A stretch of 64,000 bases of DNA from Rhodococcus sp. 1163 (GCF_002091985.1 NZ_MKKX01000035.1:1-64000), one strand, 5' to 3'; positions 50,129 to 58,492 are shown, numbered from the stretch's first letter. The notes: generated by a model from the sequence alone, not told the origin. Translations and numbers: made by a program.

Positions 50129-50136
50129 AATCGGCT

Positions 50137-50142
50137 AGCGTA
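50137..50142 (-). promoter_or_regulatory. Putative -10 box, leaderless start of plsC-like gene
   Basis: On the minus strand TACGCT is followed by 8 nt and the GTG at 50128. Confidence 0.45.
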
Positions 50143-50191
50143 GTCGCTGCAAGACCCAGGGGAGAAGACGCAGTCGGAAGGTCAGCTGTAG

Positions 50192-51037
50192 ATGAGTTCG
50201 CGTAGAGGCATCGTTTTCGCAAGTGTGGGACTGTTCGGGGCAGTTCTCACGCTCACCGCATGTGGGGGTGACGGCCAACAGGGCATTCCCACCGAGACAC
50301 GCTCGGCAACGGCTACGACAACGCCGCCCGCCACCACACCACCCTCGACCACACCACCGCCCTCCACCACACCTTCACCGGTGGGCCCGGCCGTCGGCGA
50401 AGTTCCCACGAACCCCGAGGCCACCAGAGCCTTACGGGCATTCCTCACCGACCTCGATGCAGGCGGCGTCCCTGCGGTAACGGCGAAGTGCTGGACTGTC
50501 CCGCCGTCAGAGGTCCCAGCCCGCTACAGCGACGTCGCATCGATCCTCGACGCCGCCGCAGTCCCCGGCGGCGACGGGCAATACGCGGTCACCTGGAGTA
50601 GCCCAGCCATCACACTCAGCGTCAAACGCAGCGAGATCGCCTCCGGGTATGCGTGTCCGGCGGTACTTCCGGGGGGCTCGTCCGGCGCTTACACGGACAC
50701 CGAAGCCGAATACACCGTCGAGCGGTATCTCGGCCGCTTCACGGGCACCCCGGTGAACCCCGCCGACCTAGAAGGCGACTACCCGCTCGTATGCGACACC
50801 CGGGCCATCTGGGACCCGCAGCGCACGGGCGCGGCGACCACGGCGCCATTGGCAAACAATCCCGGCCGGCTGACCGGATCGGCGTCGTACAAACCGGACA
50901 GCGTCTATGTTGCCGCCAACGACGGCGAGTACACCACGGTCTACGCCGACGTCACCGACGTGTCCGGTGTCGAACAGAACCGGATCTTCACCCTGACGAT
51001 CGGGTCCAACGGTTACTGCATCGGTGACGTCGTGTGA
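50192..51037 (+). CDS. Predicted lipoprotein of unknown function
   Basis: Exported lipoprotein of 281 residues: a short signal peptide with lipobox LTAC (Cys near residue 24), a Thr/Pro-rich linker (to about 65), then a globular domain of about 210 residues with several cysteines (AKCWTVPP, SGYACPAV, YPLVCDTR, NGYCIGDV) that could form disulfides. I do not recognise the domain. ATG start with GGAAGG upstream. It is followed by a GC-rich array and a palindromic repeat. Confidence 0.78.
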   Translation: MSSRRGIVFASVGLFGAVLTLTACGGDGQQGIPTETRSATATTTPPATTPPSTTPPPSTTPSPVGPAVGEVPTNPEATRALRAFLTDLDAGGVPAVTAKCWTVPPSEVPARYSDVASILDAAAVPGGDGQYAVTWSSPAITLSVKRSEIASGYACPAVLPGGSSGAYTDTEAEYTVERYLGRFTGTPVNPADLEGDYPLVCDTRAIWDPQRTGAATTAPLANNPGRLTGSASYKPDSVYVAANDGEYTTVYADVTDVSGVEQNRIFTLTIGSNGYCIGDVV

Positions 51038-51049
51038 GGGTGCCGGCGC

Positions 51050-51114
51050 CCGCTCGCCCGTGTCCCCGCCCGCCCGTGTCCCCGCTCGCCCGCTCGCCCG
51101 TGTCCCCGCCCGCC
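51050..51114. repeat. GC-rich tandem array next to repeat copy 6
   Basis: Three copies of GCCCGTGTCCCCGC with shorter CGCCCG units between them. The array touches the conserved end of palindromic repeat copy 6. Confidence 0.75.
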
Positions 51115-51168
51115 CGCTTGAATGGTCCATTCATACGATCAGTTAGCTTCAGGGCGCCGTTCATGCGG
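51115..51168 (-). repeat. Palindromic repeat copy 6
   Basis: Reverse orientation, CGCTTGAATGG on the left and a diverged right end (CCGTTCATGCG). It lies 77 nt beyond the lipoprotein stop and 38 nt before the next GTG start. Confidence 0.88.
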
Positions 51169-51206
51169 TCGGGTGCACACATATCTGCGCGACGGGGAGG
51201 AAATCT

Positions 51207-51635
51207 GTGACAACTCTGGGCATCGACACCAAGGTTCTATTGCTGCTTTCGGGACTGATTCTGCTCTGGGCGTTGGCGCTGGGGGTATGGAAATTCCGAC
51301 AGATGGCAACATCGCCGACGGCTCTGGCGCACCCGTACGTCGACATCGCGCACCGTGCGGCGCTGATGTACTCGTTCGCGACACTCGTCCTCGCCGCACT
51401 CACCGAATTCAGCTCGTTCCCGACGGCGGTGAACCTCACGGCCGGTCTGGTCGCCGTCTTCTTCTTCGTCGCCGCCATCGGAAGCTACATGGTGCACGGA
51501 TTTTTGAAGGACACCGACAATCAATTCGAGCATCCGGTCCGCGGGACCCACGCTTTCATGTGGGCGCTGATCGTTGGCGAAATCGGCGGGACGGCCGTTC
51601 TGGTCGCCGGTTTCGTTGTGGGACAGTTCTTCTGA
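51207..51635 (+). CDS. Small integral membrane protein, unknown function
   Basis: A 142-residue protein with four hydrophobic helices (about residues 8-28, 50-66, 74-95 and 118-140) and a His in each of two short loops (AHPYVDIAHR, EHPVRGTHAF). I do not recognise a named family. GTG start supported by GGGGAGG with 6 nt spacing. Its stop codon is followed after 1 nt by palindromic repeat copy 7. Confidence 0.75.
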   Translation: MTTLGIDTKVLLLLSGLILLWALALGVWKFRQMATSPTALAHPYVDIAHRAALMYSFATLVLAALTEFSSFPTAVNLTAGLVAVFFFVAAIGSYMVHGFLKDTDNQFEHPVRGTHAFMWALIVGEIGGTAVLVAGFVVGQFF

Positions 51636-51636
51636 C

Positions 51637-51689
51637 CGCTTCAATGGTCCATTCATACGATCAGATATCTTGAAGCGGCCATTCAAGCG
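51637..51689 (-). repeat. Palindromic repeat copy 7
   Basis: Starts 1 nt after a TGA stop codon, with CGCTTCAATGG on the left and CCATTCAAGCG on the right. It lies just upstream of the -10-like box for the next gene. Confidence 0.9.
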
Positions 51690-51700
51690 CCCGACCCAAC

Positions 51701-51706
51701 TACTCT
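51701..51706 (+). promoter_or_regulatory. Putative -10 box, leaderless start of the oxidoreductase gene
   Basis: TACTCT lies 7 nt before the ATG at 51714, and there is no Shine-Dalgarno sequence. Confidence 0.5.
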
Positions 51707-51713
51707 CTAACCC

Positions 51714-52964
51714 ATGACACACGTGGTGGTCGCTGGTGCGGGCCTGGGCGGAATTGCCTGCGCACACGAATTGGCGCGCAAAGGTGTTTCCGTCACCATC
51801 GTCGACCGCAACGATTACCACCAGTTCCAACCGTTGCTCTATCAGGTTGCGACGGCGCAGTTGCCTGCCGCCGACGTCGCACGACCGCTCGCAACGATCT
51901 TCGAGAGCTTCGAGAATGTCCGAGTGGTTCAGGCAGAGATCAGCACCCTGGATTTCGCCTCGCTGTCACTCACCGCCGCGGGCGAGAAGATCTCGGGCGA
52001 CTATCTCGTCGTCGCGGCTGGAGCGCGCGCCAACTTCTTCGGAACGCCCGGCGCAGAGGAATTTTCGTTCCCGCTGTACTCCGTCGCCGACGCCGAGAAG
52101 CTTCGTCACCACGTCAGCGAGGTGCTGCGCGGTGAACACGATCCACTCGACGTCGTCATCGTCGGAGGCGGACCGACCGGCGTCGAGACCGCGGGCGCCT
52201 TCGCCGAGCTGTTCACCGCTCTGCGCAAGATGAATCACCCAGGCGGTCGCGGGGAGGCCTGGCTCATCAACCACGGGCCGTCATTGCTGGCGCCGTTCAG
52301 CGAACGCTCGCATGTCTACGCACACGACAAGCTGGTCGAACACGGCGCGAAAGTTCGCCTCGGGGTCGGCGTAACCGCAGTCGATGCCGGTGGCGTCGTG
52401 CTCAGTGACTCCACCCGAATCGACTCGCGGACCGTCATCTGGGCCGGCGGCGAATCGGCGGCACCGTTGGCCGCGACCGGCGACGCGAAGCCCGGGCCCG
52501 GCGGACGACTCGACGTACTGGCCGATCTCACGGTCCCCAGGTTCGACAATGTCTACGCCGTCGGCGACGTGGCGAACATTACCGACGTGGACGGAAAGAC
52601 GTTGCCCCAGTTGGGTTCGGTCGCTCAGCAAGCAGGGACCTGGGCCGCCCACAACATTATGCTGACCATCGCGGGAAAACATCGGAAGGTCTTCCAGTAC
52701 AAGGACAAGGGCATCATGGCGATGATCGGCCGCGGGGCCGCCGTCGCAGAGGTCGGCGCGCACCGACATCAGGTGGAGGGACCGCTCGCGTTCGCGGCGT
52801 GGCTCGGCGTCCATGCCGCACTACTGAGCGGCGCGCACAGCAAAGTCGACGCGTTCCTGTCCTGGGCATGGGACTACTTCGACAGCGATCACGCCGCGAT
52901 CGTCGAGTGCCACGGCAATCCGAAGCGAATCGCCTGGGCCGACGACGTGAAGCCGACCATCTGA
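51714..52964 (+). CDS. NAD(P)/FAD-dependent oxidoreductase, NDH-2-like
   Basis: Flavoprotein of 416 residues related to type II NADH dehydrogenases. FAD-binding loop VVAGAGLGGIACAHEL near the start, the DYHQFQPLLYQVAT segment, NAD-binding VVIVGGGPTGVETAGAFAEL near residue 145, VYAVGDVANI near 280 and LPQLGSVAQQAGTWAAHNI. The C-terminal half has amphipathic rather than clear transmembrane helices, as in NDH-2, which binds the membrane and passes electrons to quinones. Quinone reduction is an inference. Convergent with serS, 7 nt away. Confidence 0.88.
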   Translation: MTHVVVAGAGLGGIACAHELARKGVSVTIVDRNDYHQFQPLLYQVATAQLPAADVARPLATIFESFENVRVVQAEISTLDFASLSLTAAGEKISGDYLVVAAGARANFFGTPGAEEFSFPLYSVADAEKLRHHVSEVLRGEHDPLDVVIVGGGPTGVETAGAFAELFTALRKMNHPGGRGEAWLINHGPSLLAPFSERSHVYAHDKLVEHGAKVRLGVGVTAVDAGGVVLSDSTRIDSRTVIWAGGESAAPLAATGDAKPGPGGRLDVLADLTVPRFDNVYAVGDVANITDVDGKTLPQLGSVAQQAGTWAAHNIMLTIAGKHRKVFQYKDKGIMAMIGRGAAVAEVGAHRHQVEGPLAFAAWLGVHAALLSGAHSKVDAFLSWAWDYFDSDHAAIVECHGNPKRIAWADDVKPTI

Positions 52965-52971
52965 CACGGTT

Positions 52972-54225
52972 CTAGCGCAGAACATCCGTTCCGACGAACG
53001 GCACCAAAGCTTCCGGCACCCGAACGGTCCCGTCGGCCTGCTGGTGATTCTCCAGGATCGCCACGATCCACCGCGTCGTGGCCAACGTTCCGTTCAGAGT
53101 CGCAGCAATCTGCGGCTTGCCGTTGTCATCGCGGTACCGAACATTGAGGCGCCGGGCCTGGAAGGTCGTGCAGTTCGACGTCGAGGTCAGCTCGCGGTAG
53201 GCATTCTGCGTCGGCACCCAAGCCTCGCAGTCGAACTTGCGCGCCGCCGAGGACCCGAGATCGCCACCGGCGACATCGATGATTCGGTACGGAAGTTCCA
53301 CTGCCGCAAGCATTTCGCGTTCGAACTCAAGGAACTTGCGATGCTCGGCCGCTGCGTCCTCGGGCTTGATGTAGGAAAACATCTCGATCTTGTCGAACTG
53401 GTGGACGCGGATGATCCCGCGAGTGTCCTTGCCGTACGAACCCGCTTCGCGACGAAAGCACGTCGACCAGCCCGCGTAGCGCTTCGGGCCGTCGGACAGG
53501 TCGAGGATCTCGCCTGCGTGGTACCCGGCCAGCGCAACTTCCGACGTGCCGACGAGATATAGATCGTCGGCTTCGAGTCGGTAGATCTCATCGGCGTGCG
53601 CGCCCAGGAATCCGGTTCCCGCCATGATCTCCGGCCGCACCACCACCGGCGGGATCATCATAGTGAACCCGTTCTTGACGGCCTTCTGCGCTGCCAACTG
53701 CAACATGCCCTGCTGCAGCAACGCGCCGTAACCGGTCATGAAGTAGAACCGCGAACCCGACACCTTCGCGCCGCGTTCCATGTCGATCAGCTTCAGCGAC
53801 TCACCGAGCTCGAGGTGGTCCTTCGGCTCGAAGTCGAACGTCGGGATCTCACCGACGGTTTCCATCAACACGAAGTCGTCTTCGCCGCCGGCGGGAGCTC
53901 CCTCTTCGACGACGTTCGACAAGGCGCGTTGCGCGCTGTCCACCGCGGCATCTGCCTCGTTCTGGCGCGCCTCCGCAGCCTTGACCTTCGCCGCCAGTTC
54001 GGACGACCCTGCCAGCAACGCAGGACGCTCCTCCGCCGACGCCTTCCCGACGCGTTTGCCGAGGGCCTTCTGCTCGGCGCGGAGCTGATCGCCGGCAAGC
54101 ACTGCGGCTCGTCGGGACGCATCGGCGTCGAGCAGCACGTCGACGAGCGCGGGATCTTCTCCACGGGTGCGCTGTGAGGCACGGACGACATCGGGATTCT
54201 CACGAAGAAACTTCAGGTCGATCAC
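52972..54225 (-). CDS. serS: Seryl-tRNA synthetase SerS
   Basis: Class II aminoacyl-tRNA synthetase of 417 residues. N-terminal coiled-coil arm (about residues 30-105) that binds tRNA-Ser; catalytic domain with motif 2 ([26 protein letters not shown]) split across residues near 265-290 and motif 3 [17 protein letters not shown] near the end; GTSEVAL is also present. GTG start at 54225 gives the family N-terminus (IDLKFLREN) and follows TAAGGT by 7 nt; AAGG in the same element could also serve as a weak ribosome site. Same neighbours as Rv3834c in M. tuberculosis. Confidence 0.97.
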   Translation of the reverse strand: MIDLKFLRENPDVVRASQRTRGEDPALVDVLLDADASRRAAVLAGDQLRAEQKALGKRVGKASAEERPALLAGSSELAAKVKAAEARQNEADAAVDSAQRALSNVVEEGAPAGGEDDFVLMETVGEIPTFDFEPKDHLELGESLKLIDMERGAKVSGSRFYFMTGYGALLQQGMLQLAAQKAVKNGFTMMIPPVVVRPEIMAGTGFLGAHADEIYRLEADDLYLVGTSEVALAGYHAGEILDLSDGPKRYAGWSTCFRREAGSYGKDTRGIIRVHQFDKIEMFSYIKPEDAAAEHRKFLEFEREMLAAVELPYRIIDVAGGDLGSSAARKFDCEAWVPTQNAYRELTSTSNCTTFQARRLNVRYRDDNGKPQIAATLNGTLATTRWIVAILENHQQADGTVRVPEALVPFVGTDVLR

Positions 54226-54232
54226 GAGGAAA

Positions 54233-54238
54233 ACCTTA
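54233..54238 (-). promoter_or_regulatory. Putative -10 box of serS
   Basis: On the minus strand TAAGGT is followed by 7 nt and GTG. It overlaps the end of the ankyrin gene, so serS may also be read from further upstream. Confidence 0.35.
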
Positions 54239-54631
54239 CTTGCCGAGCAAGCCCAGGTAGTCCTCGCGTCCGAACATGCGCGCCGCGTCGATCGCCGACG
54301 GATGGCCGCCGTGCGGATCCGCTCCACCCTCGACCAGCTCTCGCACCACCTCGTCCTCTCCCTTGAAGACCGCGCCTGCGAGCGGCGTCTGGCCCTTTTC
54401 GTTCGGCCGATTCACATCCGCACCCTTGCCGACCAGCATGCGCACAGTGTGCGGGTGACCGTGATAGGCCGCCAGCATGACCAGGGTGTCCCCCGCCTCG
54501 TTGTTGAGGTCGACCGGCACTCCGGCGTCCAGATATGTCTTCAACGACTCGGCATCACCGTCGCGGGCCATCGTGAACAGTCGGCCCGCAAGCTCGGCGA
54601 TGTCAGCACTGGTCTCATCGGGGTCTGTCAT
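54236..54631 (-). CDS. Small ankyrin-repeat protein
   Basis: A 131-residue cytoplasmic protein made of about three ankyrin repeats: [40 protein letters not shown] and the adjoining half-units, preceded by an acidic N-terminal helix. Ankyrin repeats bind other proteins; no partner can be named, though it lies tight against serS (10 nt). ATG at 54631 gives the whole domain and sits 8 nt after TATCTT. Divergent from the septum-formation-like gene, with overlapping -10-like hexamers. Confidence 0.88.
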   Translation of the reverse strand: MTDPDETSADIAELAGRLFTMARDGDAESLKTYLDAGVPVDLNNEAGDTLVMLAAYHGHPHTVRMLVGKGADVNRPNEKGQTPLAGAVFKGEDEVVRELVEGGADPHGGHPSAIDAARMFGREDYLGLLGK

Positions 54632-54639
54632 AGGAACCG

Positions 54640-54645
54640 AAGATA
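54640..54645 (-). promoter_or_regulatory. Putative -10 box, leaderless start of ankyrin gene
   Basis: On the minus strand TATCTT is 8 nt before the ATG at 54631. On the plus strand the overlapping GATACT (54642-54647) is 5 nt before ATG 54653 and 8 nt before ATG 54656. Confidence 0.4.
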
Positions 54646-54652
54646 CTCGGGC

Positions 54653-55756
54653 ATGATGGAGTTGATGTCCACCAGCGATCCGGCCCGGCCGGGGAAACCC
54701 ACAACGACACGCAACCCGCGCACAGTGTCGGCGCACGTTGCGCGCCGGGGACTCGCCTTTATCGCGGTGGGGGCCGTCGCGGCTGCTGCGATCACGCTCT
54801 CGGTGTCCGGTGGCTTCTCGCAACCGGAGAAGATCGCCACCCACTCGGCCAGCGGGCCTGCGACGTCAGGTCCCGTCACGGCCAAGACGTTCGGCTCGGC
54901 CGATCCAGGCACGTGCCTGCAGTGGACGCCGACCGAAGACCCCGAGACCGACCGACAGGACCTCGCCGAAGTCTCCTGCGCCGATCCACATCGATTCGAA
55001 GTAGCAGCCGACGTCGATCTGAGTGCCTATCCCGGGCTCGAATTCGCTCCGAACTCGGTGTATCCGGGCGCGCAACGGTTCGGGCAGCTTCGTGACGAGC
55101 ATTGCGTCGGTGCCGTCGACGACTATTTGGGTGCCAAGTTCGATCCGAGTGGCAAGTTCAGTGTCGGCCTGATGTTCCCCAGCCAAGCAGGATGGGCCTC
55201 GGGCGAACGGACGTTGCGGTGTGGAATCCAGAAGTCCACGAACACGGGAATTCCGCAGGAGATGACCGGCTCGGTGCTCGACCTGGATCAGTCGAACGTA
55301 TGGGAGCCCGGCACCTGCATCGGCATCCTGCAGAACGTGCCCGCCGATCCGGTCGACTGCAGCGCGCCCCACGCCTTCGAGGTCGTCTCCGTCGCAGACC
55401 TGAGCCAACAGTTTCCGAACGGAATTCCCAACGAGGCCGACCAGGACGCCTACCTCACGACGGTCTGCACCGACGCCGTGAACGCATACCTCGGCTCCCC
55501 TACCGCGCTGCGAGACAAGACGCTGACGCTGTTCTGGGACAACATCGACGTCACCAGTTGGCTGGCTGGTAGCCGTCAGGTCAGCTGTTCGATAGGCAGT
55601 GAGCTCGACACGGGCGGATTCGCGACGATCGTCGGATCCGCACAGGGCGACATCCTCATCAACGGTCAACCGCCGGTACCGCCGCCTTCGGCCCCGGACG
55701 GTCGGGCGCTTCCGAAGCCGCTGCCCGGTGCGGCCCCGATCACATCGGGGGGATGA
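54653..55756 (+). CDS. Septum-formation-like membrane-anchored protein (Rv3835-like)
   Basis: A 367-residue protein with a short cytoplasmic N-terminus, one membrane helix (about residues 32-52, LAFIAVGAVAAAAITLSV) and an extracytoplasmic domain with paired cysteines in two similar halves (GTCLQWTP/VSCADPHRFEV and GTCIGILQ/VDCSAPHAFEVV). This is the pattern of the septum-formation domain family; the precise role is not established. Three ATGs (54653, 54656, 54665) lie close together; the first is used. The next gene starts 13 nt past its stop, as Rv3836 follows Rv3835. Confidence 0.86.
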   Translation: MMELMSTSDPARPGKPTTTRNPRTVSAHVARRGLAFIAVGAVAAAAITLSVSGGFSQPEKIATHSASGPATSGPVTAKTFGSADPGTCLQWTPTEDPETDRQDLAEVSCADPHRFEVAADVDLSAYPGLEFAPNSVYPGAQRFGQLRDEHCVGAVDDYLGAKFDPSGKFSVGLMFPSQAGWASGERTLRCGIQKSTNTGIPQEMTGSVLDLDQSNVWEPGTCIGILQNVPADPVDCSAPHAFEVVSVADLSQQFPNGIPNEADQDAYLTTVCTDAVNAYLGSPTALRDKTLTLFWDNIDVTSWLAGSRQVSCSIGSELDTGGFATIVGSAQGDILINGQPPVPPPSAPDGRALPKPLPGAAPITSGG

Positions 55757-55769
55757 CATTCCCACCGAC

Positions 55770-56102
55770 ATGAGCCGCGCCGACTTCGAAAACGCCGTCG
55801 GCGACGCCCTCGACACGCTTCCACCGGACATCACCGACCGCATGGACAACGTCGTCATTCTCGTCGAGGAAGAGCACCCCACCGAGAACATCCTCGGCCT
55901 GTACGAGGGGGTCGCGCTCACCGACCGCTACGAGTACAGCGGGCACCTACCGGACGTCATCACCATCTACCGTCGTCCGATTCTGGATATGGTCGACGAC
56001 GCCGAGACCGCCCGACGAGAGATCGCGATCACCGTCGCCCACGAGGTGGGGCACCATTTCGGCATCGACGACGAGCGCTTGCACGAGCTGGGTTTCGGGT
56101 AG
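55770..56102 (+). CDS. Zincin-like metallopeptidase-family protein (Rv3836-like)
   Basis: A 110-residue protein with the zinc-binding HEVGHHFGIDDERLHELG motif near its C-terminus and the ITIYRRPILDM segment before it, typical of the small minimal-zincin family. Such proteins are widespread in actinomycetes but no substrate is known. ATG 55770 gives an N-terminus like Rv3836 (MSRADFENAV). It follows the septum-formation-like gene by 13 nt and is followed by palindromic repeat copy 8 after 9 nt. Confidence 0.88.
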   Translation: MSRADFENAVGDALDTLPPDITDRMDNVVILVEEEHPTENILGLYEGVALTDRYEYSGHLPDVITIYRRPILDMVDDAETARREIAITVAHEVGHHFGIDDERLHELGFG

Positions 56103-56111
56103 TTTGCCCAC

Positions 56112-56165
56112 CGCTTGAATGGTCGATTTCAAGACATCTGATCGTATGAATGGACCATTCAAGCG
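56112..56165 (+). repeat. Palindromic repeat copy 8
   Basis: Forward orientation with perfect 11-bp ends, CGCTTGAATGG and CCATTCAAGCG. It begins 9 nt beyond a stop codon and is followed by a 20-bp tandem array. Confidence 0.92.
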
Positions 56166-56170
56166 GGGGC

Positions 56171-56245
56171 GGGGTGGGCCCGAACCAACTGGGGTGGGCC
56201 CGAACCAACTGGGGTGGGCCCCAACCAACTGAGGTGGGCCCGACA
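56171..56245. repeat. 20-bp tandem array next to repeat copy 8
   Basis: Three full copies of GGGGTGGGCCCGAACCAACT (the third with one change) and a partial fourth. It adjoins the conserved end of palindromic repeat copy 8 and stops just before the cbtA stop codon. Confidence 0.92.
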
Positions 56246-56253
56246 CCCGACAG

Positions 56254-57048
56254 CTACGTCGCGGCCGACTCCCGAGCCTTCCCGACGGCCCGATCGGTGA
56301 GGAACGCGAATGCCAAGCCGAGCGCGATCCACAGCGTCGCCTGCGTCGCCAGTGAGGACAGTCGGAACTCCCACAGCAGTGTTGCCGGGAAGTCCGCGCC
56401 GACCTCGTTGATCGTGGGCAGCAGTGCGTATCCCAGGCCTACGACGACGAGGAACGCCGCCAGCGGAGCAGCGATCCGAACGGCCAACGAACTGTGCGAC
56501 GCCACTGTTTTGGCGACATAGAGTCCGATTGCTACCGCCAACAATCCGAGAACGACCGAGGCAAGCCACAGCCAGGTGCGCTGGTTGATGGTGTCGGGGT
56601 CGCCCACGGCAGGTGGATTGGCCGGATATTTGAAGAACGGCACAGCTTCGATTGCCAGCCAACCGAGCGCGCCTGCAGCGATGGCGAGCGTCGACCCGGA
56701 CAGCGAGGTGAACCGTCGCGCGTAATGGAGCACCGTCGCGAAGATCGCACCGAGCGCGAGTCCGGCCAGACCGGTTGCGAGGAACAGCCCTGCACGCTGA
56801 CCGTCACGGCTGACGAGCGCATCTTCTTCGTCGTGCGAATGTGCGCCCGGGGTGGCTTCGACATGCTCGGCTGCGCCTGCAGCCTCTTCGATGGCGATGG
56901 CCGAATCCACGTGCGGCTCACCGATGACGAACGCGATGGTGCCCGCGAGCAGACCAGCGATGAGGCCCGCGAGGAGTCCGCGGACGAGCAACTGGAGATA
57001 GGTCCCCTGCAAGGTGGTCACACGCGGGGACGACGTGGTCAGTGACAC
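56254..57048 (-). CDS. cbtA: Cobalt transporter subunit CbtA
   Basis: CbtA-family membrane protein of 264 residues, proposed to carry cobalt for cobalamin synthesis. About six hydrophobic helices; a His/Asp/Glu-rich extracytoplasmic loop (VEATPGAHSHDEED, near residue 65) that could bind metal; WLAIEAVPFFKYPANPPAVGDPDTI as a conserved core. GTG start overlapping the cbtB stop by 10 nt. The operon lies behind a cobalamin riboswitch, so it should be shut off when B12 is plentiful. Confidence 0.9.
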   Translation of the reverse strand: MSLTTSSPRVTTLQGTYLQLLVRGLLAGLIAGLLAGTIAFVIGEPHVDSAIAIEEAAGAAEHVEATPGAHSHDEEDALVSRDGQRAGLFLATGLAGLALGAIFATVLHYARRFTSLSGSTLAIAAGALGWLAIEAVPFFKYPANPPAVGDPDTINQRTWLWLASVVLGLLAVAIGLYVAKTVASHSSLAVRIAAPLAAFLVVVGLGYALLPTINEVGADFPATLLWEFRLSSLATQATLWIALGLAFAFLTDRAVGKARESAAT

Positions 57049-57233
57049 GGGAGACCCAGCAGGTGGCGTCCGTCGTGCATCAGTTCGTGCATGTACATTC
57101 CACTACGTGAAATGGCGCCCTGGTCGAAACCGACCAGGTAGAGCACGACGAATGCGAGGAGCACCACCGCCGCGACGACGACTGCGAGGGCAGCCGACTC
57201 CGTGGCGTTGCTGGGATTGTGAACGATGGCCAT
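57039..57233 (-). CDS. cbtB: Cobalt transporter subunit CbtB
   Basis: Small one-helix protein of 64 residues (hydrophobic stretch about 14-34) with a His-rich tail, HELMHDGRHLLGLPCH, that fits metal binding. This is the usual partner of CbtA and is encoded first in the operon. ATG 57233 has AGGAGG about 9 nt upstream. The long upstream leader contains the cobalamin riboswitch. Confidence 0.92.
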   Translation of the reverse strand: MAIVHNPSNATESAALAVVVAAVVLLAFVVLYLVGFDQGAISRSGMYMHELMHDGRHLLGLPCH

Positions 57234-57261
57234 GATGGAATGCCTCCTGGGATTATGCGTC

Positions 57262-57400
57262 CCTTTCGAACCGAAGCGATGTGTCAGTTTTCTGGCTCTC
57301 GGAACCGCTGAGGTCCGATCACAGTGGCGCAACCGCTCCGGATTCACACCGGAATTGCCTGTACACATCGCGCTTACCCGCGAACTCTGGCACCGATCTC
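57262..57400 (-). promoter_or_regulatory. Cobalamin riboswitch upstream of cbtBA
   Basis: Read on the minus strand: GGTGCC at 57394-57389, then CCGGTGTGAATCCGGAGCGG and TTGCGCCACTGTGATCGG (the conserved four-way core), and the B12-box-like AGCCAGAAAACTGACAC near 57298-57282. The order and spacing match the adenosylcobalamin riboswitch class. It ends about 30 nt before the cbtB ribosome-binding site, fitting control of translation start or termination. Confidence 0.9.
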
Positions 57401-57458
57401 GGCCCGGTGTCAATCGGAACCAGGGTGCGATGAGCCCCTGGGTGGAGAGGAGTGCTCG

Positions 57459-58025
57459 ATGCCGTCGACAGTGACGCGGCTCTCGCTGGTCAGCCATGGC
57501 ACGACCGAGGCGATGCGTCGCGCCAGGTTTCATTCGGACGAACCGGTCGATTCGGGCGGGCTGAAGCGGCTGGAGGAACTCACGTTCGACTCGGACGCCG
57601 AGATGACGATGATCGCCCCGGAGCGGCGAACTCGACAGACTGCGGCGGTCCTCGGCGTGCAGGGAGCCATCGTCGCCGACCTCGCCGACCTCGATTTCGG
57701 CGAGTGGACCGGCCGAACGATGGATGACCTCGACGCGTCCGAGCTGCTGGGGTGGCTCACCGATACCTCCACCGTCCCACCGGGTGGTGAATCGATCGAC
57801 GCACTGTTCGACCGCGTCGGGCAGTGGATGAGCAGGGTGGCGACCGAGCGGCGTCGGCTGCTGGCGGTCACGCATCCTGCTGTCGTTCGCGCCGTCGTCG
57901 TCAGAGCACTCGACGCGCCGTCGTCCTCGTTCTGGCGGGTGGACATCCCTCCTGCGACGGTGACGAATCTGAACTTCCGAGGTGGGCGATGGACCCTTCG
58001 CTCCGCGGCAGAAAAAATCACCTGA
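57459..58025 (+). CDS. Histidine phosphatase-family protein with altered RHG motif
   Basis: Member of the histidine phosphatase (phosphoglycerate mutase-like) superfamily, 188 residues. The first catalytic motif, normally RHG, reads VSHGTTEAM: the His is kept but the Arg is Ser. Other motifs are present: APERRTRQTA, ADLDFGEWTG, PPGGESIDAL and LLAVTHPAVVR with the second His. ATG with GGAGAGGAG just upstream. It is divergent from cbtBA, and such proteins often lie near cobalt/cobalamin genes, so a CobC-like role (alpha-ribazole phosphatase) is possible but unproven. Confidence 0.85.
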   Translation: MPSTVTRLSLVSHGTTEAMRRARFHSDEPVDSGGLKRLEELTFDSDAEMTMIAPERRTRQTAAVLGVQGAIVADLADLDFGEWTGRTMDDLDASELLGWLTDTSTVPPGGESIDALFDRVGQWMSRVATERRRLLAVTHPAVVRAVVVRALDAPSSSFWRVDIPPATVTNLNFRGGRWTLRSAAEKIT

Positions 58026-58081
58026 GCTTTTTTGCGCGGAGTGGAACCGATTACGCAGTGCCGTCGTCAAAGTTCTACGAG

Positions 58082-58096
58082 AGCGAAATTTTCGCT
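58082..58096. promoter_or_regulatory. 15-bp palindrome upstream of the PE gene
   Basis: AGCGAAA and TTTCGCT flank one central T, ending 21 nt before the PE start. It could be an operator or a weak terminator. Confidence 0.35.
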
Positions 58097-58117
58097 GCGT
58101 GACGAAGGAGTGGGGTT

Positions 58118-58420
58118 ATGCCAGTAAATGTGCGCGTCGACCCGGTTGCCCTCGAGGCGGCCGCTGCCGAGTTGGACGGCTTGGCAGCTCGGCTCCAGAC
58201 GAGTCTGACGGCCGTGGCGATGCCCATCGAGATCACACCCGCCGGCAGCGAGGAAGTCTCACTGCTCGCCAATCGCTACTTTCTTCGCGCTGCGGGTTCG
58301 TTCACTCCCGCAGCCACCGACGCGATCAGCGAACTGATCGAGGCCGCTGCTGCACTCCGAGTACAGGCGTCCGCGTACCGAGATGTCGACTTCGAACACG
58401 GTCGGGCACTGACCATCTGA
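58118..58420 (+). CDS. PE-family ESX substrate
   Basis: A 100-residue helical-hairpin protein of the PE family: RVDPVALEAAAAELDGLAAR forms the first helix, then PAGSEEVSLLANRYF as the turn region, which aligns with the PE signature (PAAADEVSALTA in mycobacteria), and the second helix. The C-terminal YRDVD matches the YxxxD/E secretion signal of type VII systems. AAGGAG lies about 8 nt before the ATG. It pairs with the PPE gene 72 nt downstream; such pairs are secreted as heterodimers. Confidence 0.88.
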   Translation: MPVNVRVDPVALEAAAAELDGLAARLQTSLTAVAMPIEITPAGSEEVSLLANRYFLRAAGSFTPAATDAISELIEAAAALRVQASAYRDVDFEHGRALTI

Positions 58421-58492
58421 AGACCTGACCATCTTTACGCACTGACTATCCACAAGCACTGACGGGGCTGGGTAAATGACGGGGGAGATGTT

